The notes under the pieces were generated by a model, which searched no databases, was not told where the DNA came from, and saw only the letters and a program-made list of their open reading frames with translations. The translations under genes and the position numbers were made by a program. A stretch of 64,000 nt of DNA. It comes from Alphaproteobacteria bacterium. GTDB taxonomy: Bacteria; Pseudomonadota; Alphaproteobacteria; JANQMY01. The stretch covers positions 62,001 to 126,000 of the forward strand of contig JANQPL010000004.1 of assembly GCA_028289425.1 (NCBI GenBank), written 5' to 3'. Shown here piece by piece: positions 17,896 through 26,179 of the stretch; position 1 is the first letter of the stretch, and each line of letters begins with the position of its first letter.

Positions 17896-18639
17896 ATGGC
17901 CGACATGCACGATCTCGCCAACACAGACCTGAGCCGCAGTGATGTGGGCCTGCTGGACGGCTTGTGTTCGACCCGGGCGATCAGGCGCTATCGGGACGAA
18001 CCGATCCCCGAGCCGATGTTACGGGACATTCTGTTCGCGGCGACACGCGGGCCCAGCGGGTCGAACCGTCAGCCCTTCCGCTTTGTGGTCTTGACCGACA
18101 GCGACCGGGCCCAGGCCGCGAAAAAGCTGATCGCCGAAGGGGCCCAAAAAATGTGGGCGTTCAAGCGCAAGAATGATCAGTATGATGAAGGGTCGGGGGC
18201 CAAGAGCGACTCGCCCAAAGCCCGCATGGCCAATGTGATGCAGACCTATGTGGACAATTTCGCAACCGTGCCTGCGCTGATCCTACCCTGCCTCGTGCGT
18301 TACCGCGACCCCACACCGATGGAGGGCGCATCGCTCTATCCCGCTGTGCAGAATTTGTTACTGGCCGCCAGGGCACTGGGCTATGGCGGTGTGATCACCG
18401 GATTTCACGGCACGGTGGACGAAGAACTCAAAAAGCTGCTGGACATTCCCCAGGAAGTTTTCATTGGCTGCACCGTGACCTTAGGCAAACCACAAGGTGG
18501 CCATGGTCCCGTCCGCCGTCGTCCCATGAGCGAACTTGTGTTTGGTGACACGTGGGGCGTCGCCGCCGATTGGGCCATCGACCCGCCGGGCACCAGCTAC
18601 ACCAAAGCCGGCCCACCACCCGCGAAGCAAAGTGCCTAG
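17896..18639 (+). CDS. Nitroreductase-family FMN oxidoreductase
   Basis: A 247-residue protein with the FMN-binding start STRAIRRYRDEPIPEPMLRDIL, GPSGSNRQPFRFVVL, and the later ASLYPAVQNLLLAARALGYGGVITG segment that is typical of the family. The C-terminal RRRPMSELVFGDTWG closes the flavin site. It likely reduces nitro, quinone or enone groups with NAD(P)H. Start supported by AAGGGAG. It precedes the cupin-like gene by 20 bases, so they are probably cotranscribed. Confidence 0.93.
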   Translation: MADMHDLANTDLSRSDVGLLDGLCSTRAIRRYRDEPIPEPMLRDILFAATRGPSGSNRQPFRFVVLTDSDRAQAAKKLIAEGAQKMWAFKRKNDQYDEGSGAKSDSPKARMANVMQTYVDNFATVPALILPCLVRYRDPTPMEGASLYPAVQNLLLAARALGYGGVITGFHGTVDEELKKLLDIPQEVFIGCTVTLGKPQGGHGPVRRRPMSELVFGDTWGVAADWAIDPPGTSYTKAGPPPAKQSA

Positions 18640-18659
18640 TCGACCCGGGAGCACGCGCC

Positions 18660-19397
18660 ATGAGACCGTTCTTCTCAAGCTTCGTCGCACTGGTTTTATT
18701 CAGTATCGGGACGTCCTGGCCGCTTGCAGCCAATGATCTGAAGACGCTTGGCCTGCCGACCGGCGAACTCATTGAATATGTGGAGGTGCGGGACGAACCC
18801 AGACACCGACACAAGTTCGAGAATGACCGCGTGCGGCTCTACGACGTGTTGATCCCCCAAGGCGACACTACGCTTTACCACCGCCATGCGCAGAACACGG
18901 CCTATGTGGTGATCCAGCCATCGCGCTTTCGCACGCAACTGGCGGGAGGGCCGCCGGTGGAAGCGGACTTGCATGCGCGCGCCGCCTTTTTTGATACGCA
19001 AGCGGAAAAACCGATCATCCATCAGGTGAGCAATATCGGCGATCGAGCCGCCCGTTTGATTGGGGTGGAGATTTACAAGACGGATAAGACACTTACGCGA
19101 GAGCCGCTGGCAGCGACGGGCTTGAACCTCTTCCAATCCCACCCTCAACTTCGCATCTACTACCTGGCGCTGGAGCCACGCCAATCAACCGGCGTTGTTG
19201 ATGCAAACATTTCGACTGTCACCGTCGCATTGACGTCGGGCCGCCTCATTAGCAAAGCCGGCCAAGCGCCAGACTACCCGAATGAGCCGGCGGAACTGAT
19301 GCCGGGCGATTATCGGTGGTCTGAGAATTCCGGCCCGCACGAAACGATCAATGTGGGCGACACAACATTCCATGCGGTACTGTACGAACTTCCTTAG
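18660..19397 (+). CDS. Exported cupin-like hypothetical protein
   Basis: A 245-residue protein with a Sec signal (FVALVLFSIGTSWPLAAN). The mature part contains a cupin-like metal-site pattern (TTLYHRHAQNTAYVVIQ) and a second half with GDYRWSENSGPHETINVG, suggesting a bicupin. The ATG at 18660 follows GGGAG. Its last bases overlap the stop of the convergent gene at 19394. Ligand and role unknown. Confidence 0.8.
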   Translation: MRPFFSSFVALVLFSIGTSWPLAANDLKTLGLPTGELIEYVEVRDEPRHRHKFENDRVRLYDVLIPQGDTTLYHRHAQNTAYVVIQPSRFRTQLAGGPPVEADLHARAAFFDTQAEKPIIHQVSNIGDRAARLIGVEIYKTDKTLTREPLAATGLNLFQSHPQLRIYYLALEPRQSTGVVDANISTVTVALTSGRLISKAGQAPDYPNEPAELMPGDYRWSENSGPHETINVGDTTFHAVLYELP

Positions 19398-19840
19398 CCC
19401 ATCTTCCGTTCAAGGATATTCTTGAGACTGGCCAAGTCCTTGTCGTTTGCTCTGCGCATGGCGCGGGTCATGAAGGGCATCATCAGCCTCGAGAATCCGG
19501 TGGGCGTGCCGCGGTTGCGCAAGGTCATGTGGGTGCGGTCCGTGTCAAGCGGCCGCCAAGTGTAGCTCGTTTCCATGAGGAACGGCCCGTCGGCCGTGCG
19601 CATGACCATTTTGTGGGGCGGATCGAGCTCGATCACTTCATAGGTATAGGCCAGGCGCCGCCCCAGGAAATGAGCGACGAAAGCGATCTGCGACCCGACC
19701 GCAAGAGGCGGCTTGGTCTGCCATTCCACCGATTTGATGTTGACGTACCAATCGGGCGCCTTGTCGGGATCGGCCGCATATGCCGCCACCTCCGCACAGG
19801 GCCGGGCAATTTCGATTTCGGTAAGCACATCCACATCCAT
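19394..19840 (-). CDS. SRPBCC / polyketide-cyclase-like protein
   Basis: A 148-residue START-fold protein: VLTEIEIARPCAEVAAYAADPDKAPDWYVNI, then TYTWRPLDTDRTHMTLRN and a C-terminal RRANDKDLASLKNILE helix. The family binds hydrophobic ligands. It is divergent from the LysR regulator (62-base spacer with a strong palindrome), so it is a likely target of that regulator. Confidence 0.88.
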   Translation of the reverse strand: MDVDVLTEIEIARPCAEVAAYAADPDKAPDWYVNIKSVEWQTKPPLAVGSQIAFVAHFLGRRLAYTYEVIELDPPHKMVMRTADGPFLMETSYTWRPLDTDRTHMTLRNRGTPTGFSRLMMPFMTRAMRRANDKDLASLKNILERKMG

Positions 19841-19890
19841 GGACGCATTATCGTCGGCGGCTCATCTAGTGACAATATTCTATCTATGTG

Positions 19891-19920
19891 ATTGATTGTC
19901 CTATGAATGAGACAATCAAT
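19891..19920. promoter_or_regulatory. Perfect inverted repeat overlapping the LysR start codon
   Basis: ATTGATTGTC-N10-GACAATCAAT: perfect 10-bp arms with the regulator's ATG (19903) in the spacer. The T-N11-A-like geometry fits LysR-type sites, so it may be the regulator's own operator and also control the divergent gene at 19840. A further GACAAT lies at 19871. Confidence 0.7.
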
Positions 19921-20802
19921 TTGGACGATATGCGCCTGTTCGCGGCGGCGGCCGACGCCAAGAGTTTTACGGACGCGGGCAGGAAACTTGGGTTGCCAAA
20001 GCAGACTCTGAGCCGGCGGCTCGCCCGGTTGGAGGAACAGCTGGGCGTCCAACTGATGGTGCGCAGCACGCGCCGCATGGAGCTCACCGAAGCGGGCGCA
20101 GCGTATGCGGATCGCTGCGCCGACATTGTGCGCCAGGCGGCAGAGGCCACCCGCGCCCTCACTGACGCACAGACGGACCCCAAAGGCATCTTGCGCATCA
20201 CCGCCGACCCGGTGTTTGGCGACGCCTTCGTCAGCGACTTAGCGGTAGCGTATGCGACGCGGTTTCCGGACGTGGAATTGGACGTTGTGTTGACCCGCCG
20301 CCATGTGAATCTTATCGAGGAAGGGTTTGATATCGCCTTTCGCGTTGGCCATGTGGCGCAGACCGGATTGACGGCCACGCCCCTCATGCCTGCCGATGTC
20401 AAGTTCTGCGGCAACCCCGACTATTTCTCCCGGTACGGAACACCGTCGCTGCCCGAAGACCTGAAAGATCACCGCTGCATTCTGGTGCCGTCCGAAGGCA
20501 CGTCCATGCGATGGCCCTTGCGCAGCGCCAAAGCGCCCACGACCCTTGTGAGCGGTCCCTTGCGGTTCACCAGCTTCGCCATGGCACACAAAGCAGCGCT
20601 CGCGGGGTTGGGCATTGCAATCTTTCCCGAATTTACGTGTGCGGATGATATCGCAAACGGACGGCTCGTCCCCGTCTTGGACGATTATGTGGCGGAGATC
20701 GGCCACGTCTCGGTCATCCACCCAACCCCGCGCTATCTGGCGCCGCGGGTGAAAGCGTTCATCGATCTAACGGTCGAGAGATTCCGATCTACCGTTTCAT
20801 GA
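19903..20802 (+). CDS. LysR-family transcriptional regulator
   Basis: A 299-residue regulator. The N-terminal winged helix-turn-helix reads LDDMRLFAAAADAKSFTDAGRKLGLPKQTLSRRLARLE. The C-terminal effector domain starts about residue 90 (GILRITADPVFGDAFV). The ATG at 19903 gives the usual LysR start; the GTG at 19888 would add five residues. Its last six bases overlap the 3' end of the convergent CitE-like gene. Candidate target: the SRPBCC gene at 19394-19840. Confidence 0.94.
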   Translation: MNETINLDDMRLFAAAADAKSFTDAGRKLGLPKQTLSRRLARLEEQLGVQLMVRSTRRMELTEAGAAYADRCADIVRQAAEATRALTDAQTDPKGILRITADPVFGDAFVSDLAVAYATRFPDVELDVVLTRRHVNLIEEGFDIAFRVGHVAQTGLTATPLMPADVKFCGNPDYFSRYGTPSLPEDLKDHRCILVPSEGTSMRWPLRSAKAPTTLVSGPLRFTSFAMAHKAALAGLGIAIFPEFTCADDIANGRLVPVLDDYVAEIGHVSVIHPTPRYLAPRVKAFIDLTVERFRSTVS

Positions 20803-21672
20803 TTGCCGCGCCGCGATGGCATCGGCGATGGCGACGGTCTGTTTGGCCTGCTCCAAGTGCAGCAGCTCCACCATCTTGCCGCCTACTTTCAACACGCCCT
20901 TGCCGGCCGCCTCGGGCGATGCAAAGGCGGCGATCACCTCGCGGGCTTCGTCCACCACTTCCGGCGCGGGCGAGAACACGTCGTTGCAAATGTCGAGTTG
21001 GCTCGGGTGGATCAAGGTCTTGCCATCGAAACCGAGCTCTCGGCCCTGTTCGCAAATGGCACGGAAGCCCGCTTCGTTTTTGATGTCGTTATAGACGCCG
21101 TCCAAAATGGTGAGGTCATAGGCCCGCGCCGCCAGCATGCTGAGCGCGAGGCTTGTAATCATGGGCGTGCGGGCATCCGTGTGGCTGGCGTTCAATTCTT
21201 TGGCCAGATCGTTCGTCCCCATCACCATGCAGTCGAGCCGGCCGCCCGCCGCGGCAATCTCTTGCGCGCGCAACATGGCAATGGGCGTTTCCATCATGAT
21301 CCACAAGCGCAAGCCGGCCGGCGCCCCGGCGCCGTCGATCAGTTTGTTGGCGGCCTCTACGTCTTCGGCGCGGTTGATCTTCGGCACCAACAGGCCGTCG
21401 GCGCCGGCTTTGGCGGCTGCAGCGATATCGTCGCGCCCCCATTCCGTATCGAGCCCGTTCACCCGGATGATGACCTCCCGCGGTCCATAGCCGCCCGCCT
21501 TCACCATCTCGCACACTTTGGCGCGCGCTTCCGGCTTTGCTTCCGGCGCCACCGCGTCTTCCAGATCGAAAATGAGCGCATCGGCATCCAGCGTTTTGGC
21601 TTTTTCCATGGCGCGGGCATTGGACCCGGGCATGTAAAGCACGCTGCGGCGCGGACGAAGGGTGGCGGACAT
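20797..21672 (-). CDS. HpcH/HpaI aldolase / CitE-like CoA-ester lyase
   Basis: A 291-residue TIM-barrel lyase resembling malyl-CoA, citramalyl-CoA or citrate lyase beta subunits. Hallmarks are LRPRRSVLYMPGSNARAMEKA, the metal-site Asp/Glu in LIFDLEDAVAPEAK, VIIRVNGLDTEWG, MMETPIAMLRA, and GFDGKTLIHPSQL. It probably cleaves or condenses a beta-hydroxyacyl-CoA with Mg2+. Its exact substrate cannot be read. Convergent with the LysR gene and divergent from pdxY. Confidence 0.93.
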   Translation of the reverse strand: MSATLRPRRSVLYMPGSNARAMEKAKTLDADALIFDLEDAVAPEAKPEARAKVCEMVKAGGYGPREVIIRVNGLDTEWGRDDIAAAAKAGADGLLVPKINRAEDVEAANKLIDGAGAPAGLRLWIMMETPIAMLRAQEIAAAGGRLDCMVMGTNDLAKELNASHTDARTPMITSLALSMLAARAYDLTILDGVYNDIKNEAGFRAICEQGRELGFDGKTLIHPSQLDICNDVFSPAPEVVDEAREVIAAFASPEAAGKGVLKVGGKMVELLHLEQAKQTVAIADAIAARQS

Positions 21673-21775
21673 GATAGAAATCTCCGGCTGGTTCGAAAGC
21701 GGTCGCCAGACTACAAAGACGCGCGCCGTTTCGCCAGCGGCGATGCGGTTTGATCACACTTACGATAGGCAGTCT

Positions 21776-22609
21776 ATGCACGGCATCCTCTCACTCCAAT
21801 CCGAAATGGTTTACGGCCATGTGGGCAACAGCGCCGCGCGCTTTGCCCTGCAGCGCATGGGCTTCGAGGTGTGGAGCGTGCCCACCGTGCTCTATTCGAA
21901 CCATCCGGGCCATGGCGATTTCGGCGGCGAAAACATCCCCGCCAAGGAAATGGCCAAGCTGATCGATGCTCTGGACCGGCAGGGACATTTGGCGCGCTGC
22001 GACGCCGTGCTCACGGGCTATGCCCGCACCGCCGAACAGGTGGCCGTCATGGCCGATGCGGTGACGCGCGTGAAAGCCCAATCGCCGAAGGCCGTATTCA
22101 GTTGCGATCCCGTCTTGGGGGATACGCACACCGGCGTTTACGTACCGTTGGATGTGGCGGACAGCCTGCCAAAGGAATTGGCGCCGCTCGCGGACATCAT
22201 GATGCCCAATCTGTTTGAGCTCGAGACCCTCAGCGGCAAAGAAGTGACCGATGCAGCGTCGGCTGTCCGGGCAGCACATACCTTTTCGTGCCCCGTGGTC
22301 GTCGCCACCTCCATTCCGCAGGCGGATAAACTGGCAACCCTTGCGGTGACCCCGGCAGACGCCTGGATGGTCCTCTCCGACTGGGTCGAGAATGCCCCTC
22401 ATGGGGTTGGGGACCTCACCTCCGCTCTGTTTCTGGGGCACCGCCTGAAAGGCGCGGATATCCCCGACGCTTTGCAGCATTCTGTGAGTTCGGTGTTCGC
22501 CTTGGTGAAGGCCTCCGCCGACGCCGGCAGCAATGAGTTGTTGCTCATCGAGCGGCAAGAATTGATTGAAAAGGCCCCGATGTTGGAGGTGACGGAGGTT
22601 GCCAAGTAG
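21776..22609 (+). CDS. pdxY: Pyridoxal kinase
   Basis: A 277-residue ribokinase-fold enzyme that phosphorylates pyridoxal for PLP salvage. The opening HGILSLQSEMVYGHVGNSAARFALQRMG and VPTVLYSNHPGHG are the PdxY/PdxK signature. Further on are the substrate loop GYARTAEQV, CDPVLGD, and the GVGDLTSALFLG anion hole with catalytic Asp. ATG at 21776 matches family starts; an upstream ATG at 21662 would add 38 unrelated residues. Confidence 0.95.
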   Translation: MHGILSLQSEMVYGHVGNSAARFALQRMGFEVWSVPTVLYSNHPGHGDFGGENIPAKEMAKLIDALDRQGHLARCDAVLTGYARTAEQVAVMADAVTRVKAQSPKAVFSCDPVLGDTHTGVYVPLDVADSLPKELAPLADIMMPNLFELETLSGKEVTDAASAVRAAHTFSCPVVVATSIPQADKLATLAVTPADAWMVLSDWVENAPHGVGDLTSALFLGHRLKGADIPDALQHSVSSVFALVKASADAGSNELLLIERQELIEKAPMLEVTEVAK

Positions 22610-22620
22610 ACGATTGTCGT

Positions 22621-22672
22621 CCCAGCGCCCGTGTCTGGCCTCCGGCCAGCACGAGCATAAACTCCAGCTGGG
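22621..22672. repeat. Dispersed CTGGAGTTTATGCTCGTGCTGG repeat, copy 1 (reverse)
   Basis: A 52-base unit with CCCAGC/GCTGGG ends and an internal GCTGGCC...GGCCAG hairpin. It differs from the copy at 42431-42482 by two bases. A third, shorter copy is at 52117-52159. Lies between pdxY and asd. Confidence 0.8.
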
Positions 22673-22746
22673 ACCCATACTCACTGTGCCTGAAAGTTGA
22701 GTCCGGTGGTTATGGGCCCCTGCCTCCGCAGGGGCGACAGTCACGT

Positions 22747-23769
22747 CTAAGCCGCTTTCTTCAAATGCCTATTGATCAGGATCTCCGCGATCTGGACCGC
22801 GTTAAGCGCGGCGCCTTTGCGCAGGTTGTCCGACACCACCCAAATATTAAGCCCGTTATCCACGGTCGGGTCCGTACGGATGCGGGAAATGAAGGTGGCG
22901 TAATCGCCCACGCATTCCACTGGCGTCACATAGCCTTCGTCTTCCCGCTTATCCACCACCAGGCAGCCGGGCGATTCCCGCAGAATGTCCCGCGCTTCAT
23001 CGTCCGTGATCGGATTTTCAAACTCCAGATTGATGGCTTCCGAATGGCCGACGAAAACCGGCACCCGCACGCAGGTCGCCGTCACATCGATCTTGGGATC
23101 GAGGATCTTCTGGGTTTCCACCACCATCTTCCATTCTTCCTTGGTGGAGCCATCCTTCATGAACGTGTCGATATGGGGGATCACGTTGAACGCGATCTGC
23201 TTGGTGAACTTGTCCTTCTCTATCTCGTCATTCACGAAGATGGCGCGGGTTTGATTGAAGAGCTCATCCATCGCTTCGTTGCCGGCGCCCGACACGGACT
23301 GATAGGTGGAGACCACCACCCGCTTGATCCGCGCGTGATCGTGCAATGGCTTCAGCGCCACCATCATCTGCATGGTCGAACAATTGGGGTTGGCGATGAT
23401 GTTTTTCTTGGCAAAGCCCTCAATCGCCTCCGCATTCACCTCCGGCACTACCAAAGGCACATCCGGGTCCATGCGAAATTTGGACGAATTGTCGATGACG
23501 ACGCAGCCCTGGGCACCGATCTTGGGCGACCAATCCCCCGACACGGACCCGCCGGCCGACATGAGCGCAATGTCGGTGCCTGTGAAGTCGTAATGATCCA
23601 GCGCCTGACATTTGAGATCGCGGTCGCCGAAGGACACCTCCGTGCCGATGGAGCGCGTGGAGGCAAGCGCCACCACCTCATCAGCGGGGAACTCCCGCTC
23701 CGACAGAATGTTCAACATTTCGCGGCCCACATTTCCGGTGGCGCCGACCACGGCAACTTTGTAGCCCAT
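22747..23769 (-). CDS. asd: Aspartate-semialdehyde dehydrogenase
   Basis: Second step of the aspartate pathway: aspartyl phosphate to aspartate semialdehyde with NADPH. A 340-residue protein with VAVVGATGNVGREMLNIL (NADP-binding), the NCSTMQMMVALKPL segment carrying the active-site cysteine, SGAGNEAMDELFNQT, and the VRVPVFVGHSEAINLEF region with the catalytic His. It supplies Lys/diaminopimelate, Thr and Met. Spacer repeat DNA separates it from leuB, transcribed in the same direction. Confidence 0.97.
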   Translation of the reverse strand: MGYKVAVVGATGNVGREMLNILSEREFPADEVVALASTRSIGTEVSFGDRDLKCQALDHYDFTGTDIALMSAGGSVSGDWSPKIGAQGCVVIDNSSKFRMDPDVPLVVPEVNAEAIEGFAKKNIIANPNCSTMQMMVALKPLHDHARIKRVVVSTYQSVSGAGNEAMDELFNQTRAIFVNDEIEKDKFTKQIAFNVIPHIDTFMKDGSTKEEWKMVVETQKILDPKIDVTATCVRVPVFVGHSEAINLEFENPITDDEARDILRESPGCLVVDKREDEGYVTPVECVGDYATFISRIRTDPTVDNGLNIWVVSDNLRKGAALNAVQIAEILINRHLKKAA

Positions 23770-23832
23770 CGTGATTACTCCGGTTCTTATCCCCCTACAT
23801 CAGGGGAAGCACGCTCTTGCCACCTTTCTTTT

Positions 23833-23910
23833 CCGCTCTTCCCGGTCGCGGTCACGCGAACCGGGATCTCCCACCCAAAAGGAGATTCCTGCTTGCGCAG
23901 GAATGAGCGG
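23833..23910. repeat. CCGCTCTTCCCGG / GAATGAGCGG inverted repeat
   Basis: A 78-base unit with inverted CCGCT...AGCGG ends and inner hairpins (CCCGGTCGCG / CGCGAACCGGG and CCTGCTTGCGCAGG). It is related to the unit at 12758-12861. It lies in the spacer between leuB and asd. Confidence 0.6.
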
Positions 23911-23960
23911 CAAGGTGACAAGCGCTCTGACATTCAGCCCATGAAGGGCCGAGACATTGA

Positions 23961-25076
23961 TTACTTAGCGGCCAGATTGTCAAGTTCCGCCAGGATGGCC
24001 GTGCCCATTTCGTCCGTTGAAATCTTGGTCATGCCCGGCTGCATGATGTCACCGGTCCGCTTGCCGCTGGCGAGCACGTTTTCCACCGCCTGCTCCACCA
24101 AATCCGCTTCGTCACCCATGTCGAACGTATAGCGCAGGGCCATGGCGAAACTGGAGATGGTGGCGATCGGGTTGGCGATGCCCTGACCGGCAATGTCCGG
24201 GGCAGACCCGTGGACGGGCTCATAAAGCGCCTTGGCCTTGCCGGTTTCATCGGGCGCGCCCAATGACGCGGACGGCAACATGCCCAGCGATCCCGTCAGC
24301 ATGGCGGCGGCGTCCGAGAGAAGATCACCGAACAAATTGTCCGTGACGATCACGTCGAATTGTTTCGGCGCCCGCACCAGCTGCATGGCGCAATTGTCCG
24401 CGTACATATGATCCAGTTCGATGGTCGGGAACTCATTGTCGTGGACCCATTGCACTTCTTCCCGCCAGAGAATGCCCGATTCCATCACATTGGCTTTTTC
24501 CGCCGATGTCACACGACCATCGCGCTTGCCGGCAAGATCGAAGGCCACCCGCGCCACCCGGCGGATCTCCGACGTCGTATACACTTGAGTGTTGATGCCC
24601 CGGCGTTCCCCATTGGGCAGATCTTCGATTCCGCGGGGCTCGCCAAAATAGACCCCGCCCGTCAGTTCCCGGACGATCATGATGTTAAGGCCACCGACGA
24701 TGTCGGGCTTGAGGCTTGAGGCTTCCGTCAGCGCGCTGAAACAAATGGCAGGCCGCAAATTGGCGAACAGCTCCATATCCTTGCGCAGCCGCAACAAGCC
24801 GCGTTCAGGCTTGATGGAAAAGTCAAGGTCATCCCATTTGGGCCCGCCGACGGCACCCAACAGCACCGCATCCACATTGAGCGCCTTGTCCATGGTGGCG
24901 TCGGTCAGCGGCACCCCATGGGCGTCAATGGCCGCACCGCCCACCAGATCTTCGTCCACATCAAAGGAAACGCCCTTGGCCGCGCCCAGCCAATCCACCA
25001 CGCGGCGCACCTGGCCCATCACTTCCGGGCCGATCCCGTCGCCGGGCAGGATCAAAAGACTTCTGTTGCTGGCCAT
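23961..25076 (-). CDS. leuB: 3-isopropylmalate dehydrogenase
   Basis: Third step of leucine synthesis: NAD-dependent oxidative decarboxylation of 3-isopropylmalate. A 371-residue protein with [14 protein letters not shown], the substrate-binding [18 protein letters not shown] arginines, the YFGEPRGI loop, the metal-site Asp cluster in [15 protein letters not shown], and [24 protein letters not shown] lies 8 bases before the ATG. leuC and leuD lie 34 kb away, so the pathway genes are split. Confidence 0.97.
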   Translation of the reverse strand: MASNRSLLILPGDGIGPEVMGQVRRVVDWLGAAKGVSFDVDEDLVGGAAIDAHGVPLTDATMDKALNVDAVLLGAVGGPKWDDLDFSIKPERGLLRLRKDMELFANLRPAICFSALTEASSLKPDIVGGLNIMIVRELTGGVYFGEPRGIEDLPNGERRGINTQVYTTSEIRRVARVAFDLAGKRDGRVTSAEKANVMESGILWREEVQWVHDNEFPTIELDHMYADNCAMQLVRAPKQFDVIVTDNLFGDLLSDAAAMLTGSLGMLPSASLGAPDETGKAKALYEPVHGSAPDIAGQGIANPIATISSFAMALRYTFDMGDEADLVEQAVENVLASGKRTGDIMQPGMTKISTDEMGTAILAELDNLAAK

Positions 25077-25215
25077 GGCAGCGCTCCTAATTCGCGATTT
25101 TGAAGAGTGCCGGTGTCTTAAAGAAAATGATGGCGCGGGTCAAAGTGTGTGATCAAGACGATCCACAAATTCATGCTAGGCTGCGGCCAAACACATAACA
25201 AAAAGGGAGACACCC

Positions 25216-25674
25216 ATGGCTTCGGTTCCCAAACCCAAACATGATGGCAGCTTCGGCGAGCGCATGTTCCAGGTAATGGTGCGGATGCACATCTTCTTCT
25301 ATCGGTTGACCGGCGGCGCGATTGGGCACAAATCCGGCAAGACACAAATGCTGCTGCTCACCACCACGGGCCGGAAGTCAGGCCAGAAGCGGACCCTGCC
25401 GGTCATGTATGTGGACACGGACCAGGGCTATGCGGTGGTTGCCTCTTATGCCGGGTCAGACCGGCACCCCGCGTGGTATCTGAATTTGAGTGCGGCGCCG
25501 GACGTGGACATCCAAGTGGGATCGAAGAAAACAGCGGCCAAGGCCGAAACCGTGCCCGAGGGCAATCGCTATTCAGACATTTGGCAAAGAGTGGTTGAGA
25601 TGTATCCCGACTTTGCTCTGTACAAAGAGCGTACGGAGCGGCAGATCCCGATTGTTGAGTTGGTGCCGGTTTGA
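25216..25674 (+). CDS. Deazaflavin/FMN split-barrel oxidoreductase (DUF385, Ddn-like)
   Basis: A 152-residue protein with the DUF385/nitroreductase pattern: GKTQMLLLTTTGRKSGQKRTLPVMYVDTDQGYAVVASYAGSDRHPAWYLNLSA, with Arg/Lys for cofactor phosphates and the PAWYLNL stretch. Actinobacterial members use F420H2; proteobacterial ones may use another flavin. The N-terminal amphipathic helix could associate with membranes. Start supported by AAGGGAG. Confidence 0.9.
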   Translation: MASVPKPKHDGSFGERMFQVMVRMHIFFYRLTGGAIGHKSGKTQMLLLTTTGRKSGQKRTLPVMYVDTDQGYAVVASYAGSDRHPAWYLNLSAAPDVDIQVGSKKTAAKAETVPEGNRYSDIWQRVVEMYPDFALYKERTERQIPIVELVPV

Positions 25675-25687
25675 TCTAACTCTTTTT

Positions 25688-25796
25688 GTCATTCGCCGCG
25701 CAGGCGGCGAATCCAACTTTCACGCACCTCCAAAACCCAATATTCTAGCTAGGAGTTCGTCGAAAGTTGGGTTCGCCGGCTAAACCGGCGAACGAC
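25688..25796. repeat. GTCATTCGCCG inverted repeat, left of GIY-YIG gene
   Basis: Ends GTCATTCGCCG and CCGGCGAACGAC are inverted; an inner pair is GGCGAATCCAACTTT / AAAGTTGGGTTCGCC. A shorter version is at 26150-26177, on the other side of the small nuclease gene. Confidence 0.7.
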
Positions 25797-25826
25797 ACCG
25801 AAATCAAGAGCTGAAGTTGCTCAAAT

Positions 25827-26117
25827 ATGAGCTACTACGTCTACATCCTTGCTTCAGATCGACTAGGCACCCTGTACATTGGTGTAACCCGGAACCTTGT
25901 GAAACGTGTATGGGAGCACAAAGAAAAAGTGGTGGACGGTTTCACAAAGACCTATGGCGTGGATCGGCTCGTATACTTTGAGGAGTTTGGTGATATTGAG
26001 TTTGCAATCAGACGAGAGAAGCGGCTCAAACGCTATAAGAGGGATTGGAAGATCAATCTGATTGAACAACACAATCCGGAATGGCCTGACCTGTATCCGT
26101 CAATTGCACGTCCTTAA
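25827..26117 (+). CDS. GIY-YIG nuclease-family protein
   Basis: A 96-residue single-domain GIY-YIG protein. It has YYVYILASDRLGTLYIGVT (the YVY...YIG pair), the catalytic Arg in TRNLVKRVWEHK, and the Glu-containing VYFEEFGDIEFAIRREKRLKRYKRDWKINLIE. It corresponds to the UPF0213/YhbQ-like group, predicted nucleases of unclear target. Codons are AT-richer than its surroundings. It is flanked by related inverted repeats. Confidence 0.9.
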   Translation: MSYYVYILASDRLGTLYIGVTRNLVKRVWEHKEKVVDGFTKTYGVDRLVYFEEFGDIEFAIRREKRLKRYKRDWKINLIEQHNPEWPDLYPSIARP

Positions 26118-26149
26118 GGTCCGCACAAGGCACTTCCAAATTCGGTCTG

Positions 26150-26177
26150 TCATTCGCCGACTTGGTCGGCGAACGAC
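26150..26177. repeat. GTCATTCGCCG inverted repeat, right of GIY-YIG gene
   Basis: GTCATTCGCCGAC and GTCGGCGAACGAC are near-perfect inverted arms with a two-base loop. It overlaps nothing coding and lies at the convergent end with the sigma-factor gene, so it could also act as a bidirectional terminator-like hairpin. Confidence 0.65.
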
Positions 26178-26179
26178 AA

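Noticed and set aside
20803-21753. 316-codon + strand frame opposite the CitE-like lyase
   Set aside because: His/Arg-rich composition and complete overlap with a well-supported enzyme on the other strand.
22765-24132. Long + strand open frame of 455 codons opposite asd and leuB
   Set aside because: Rich in His/Arg/Asp with no family pattern, and it lies antisense to two unmistakable enzymes. Long antisense frames are expected in GC-rich DNA.
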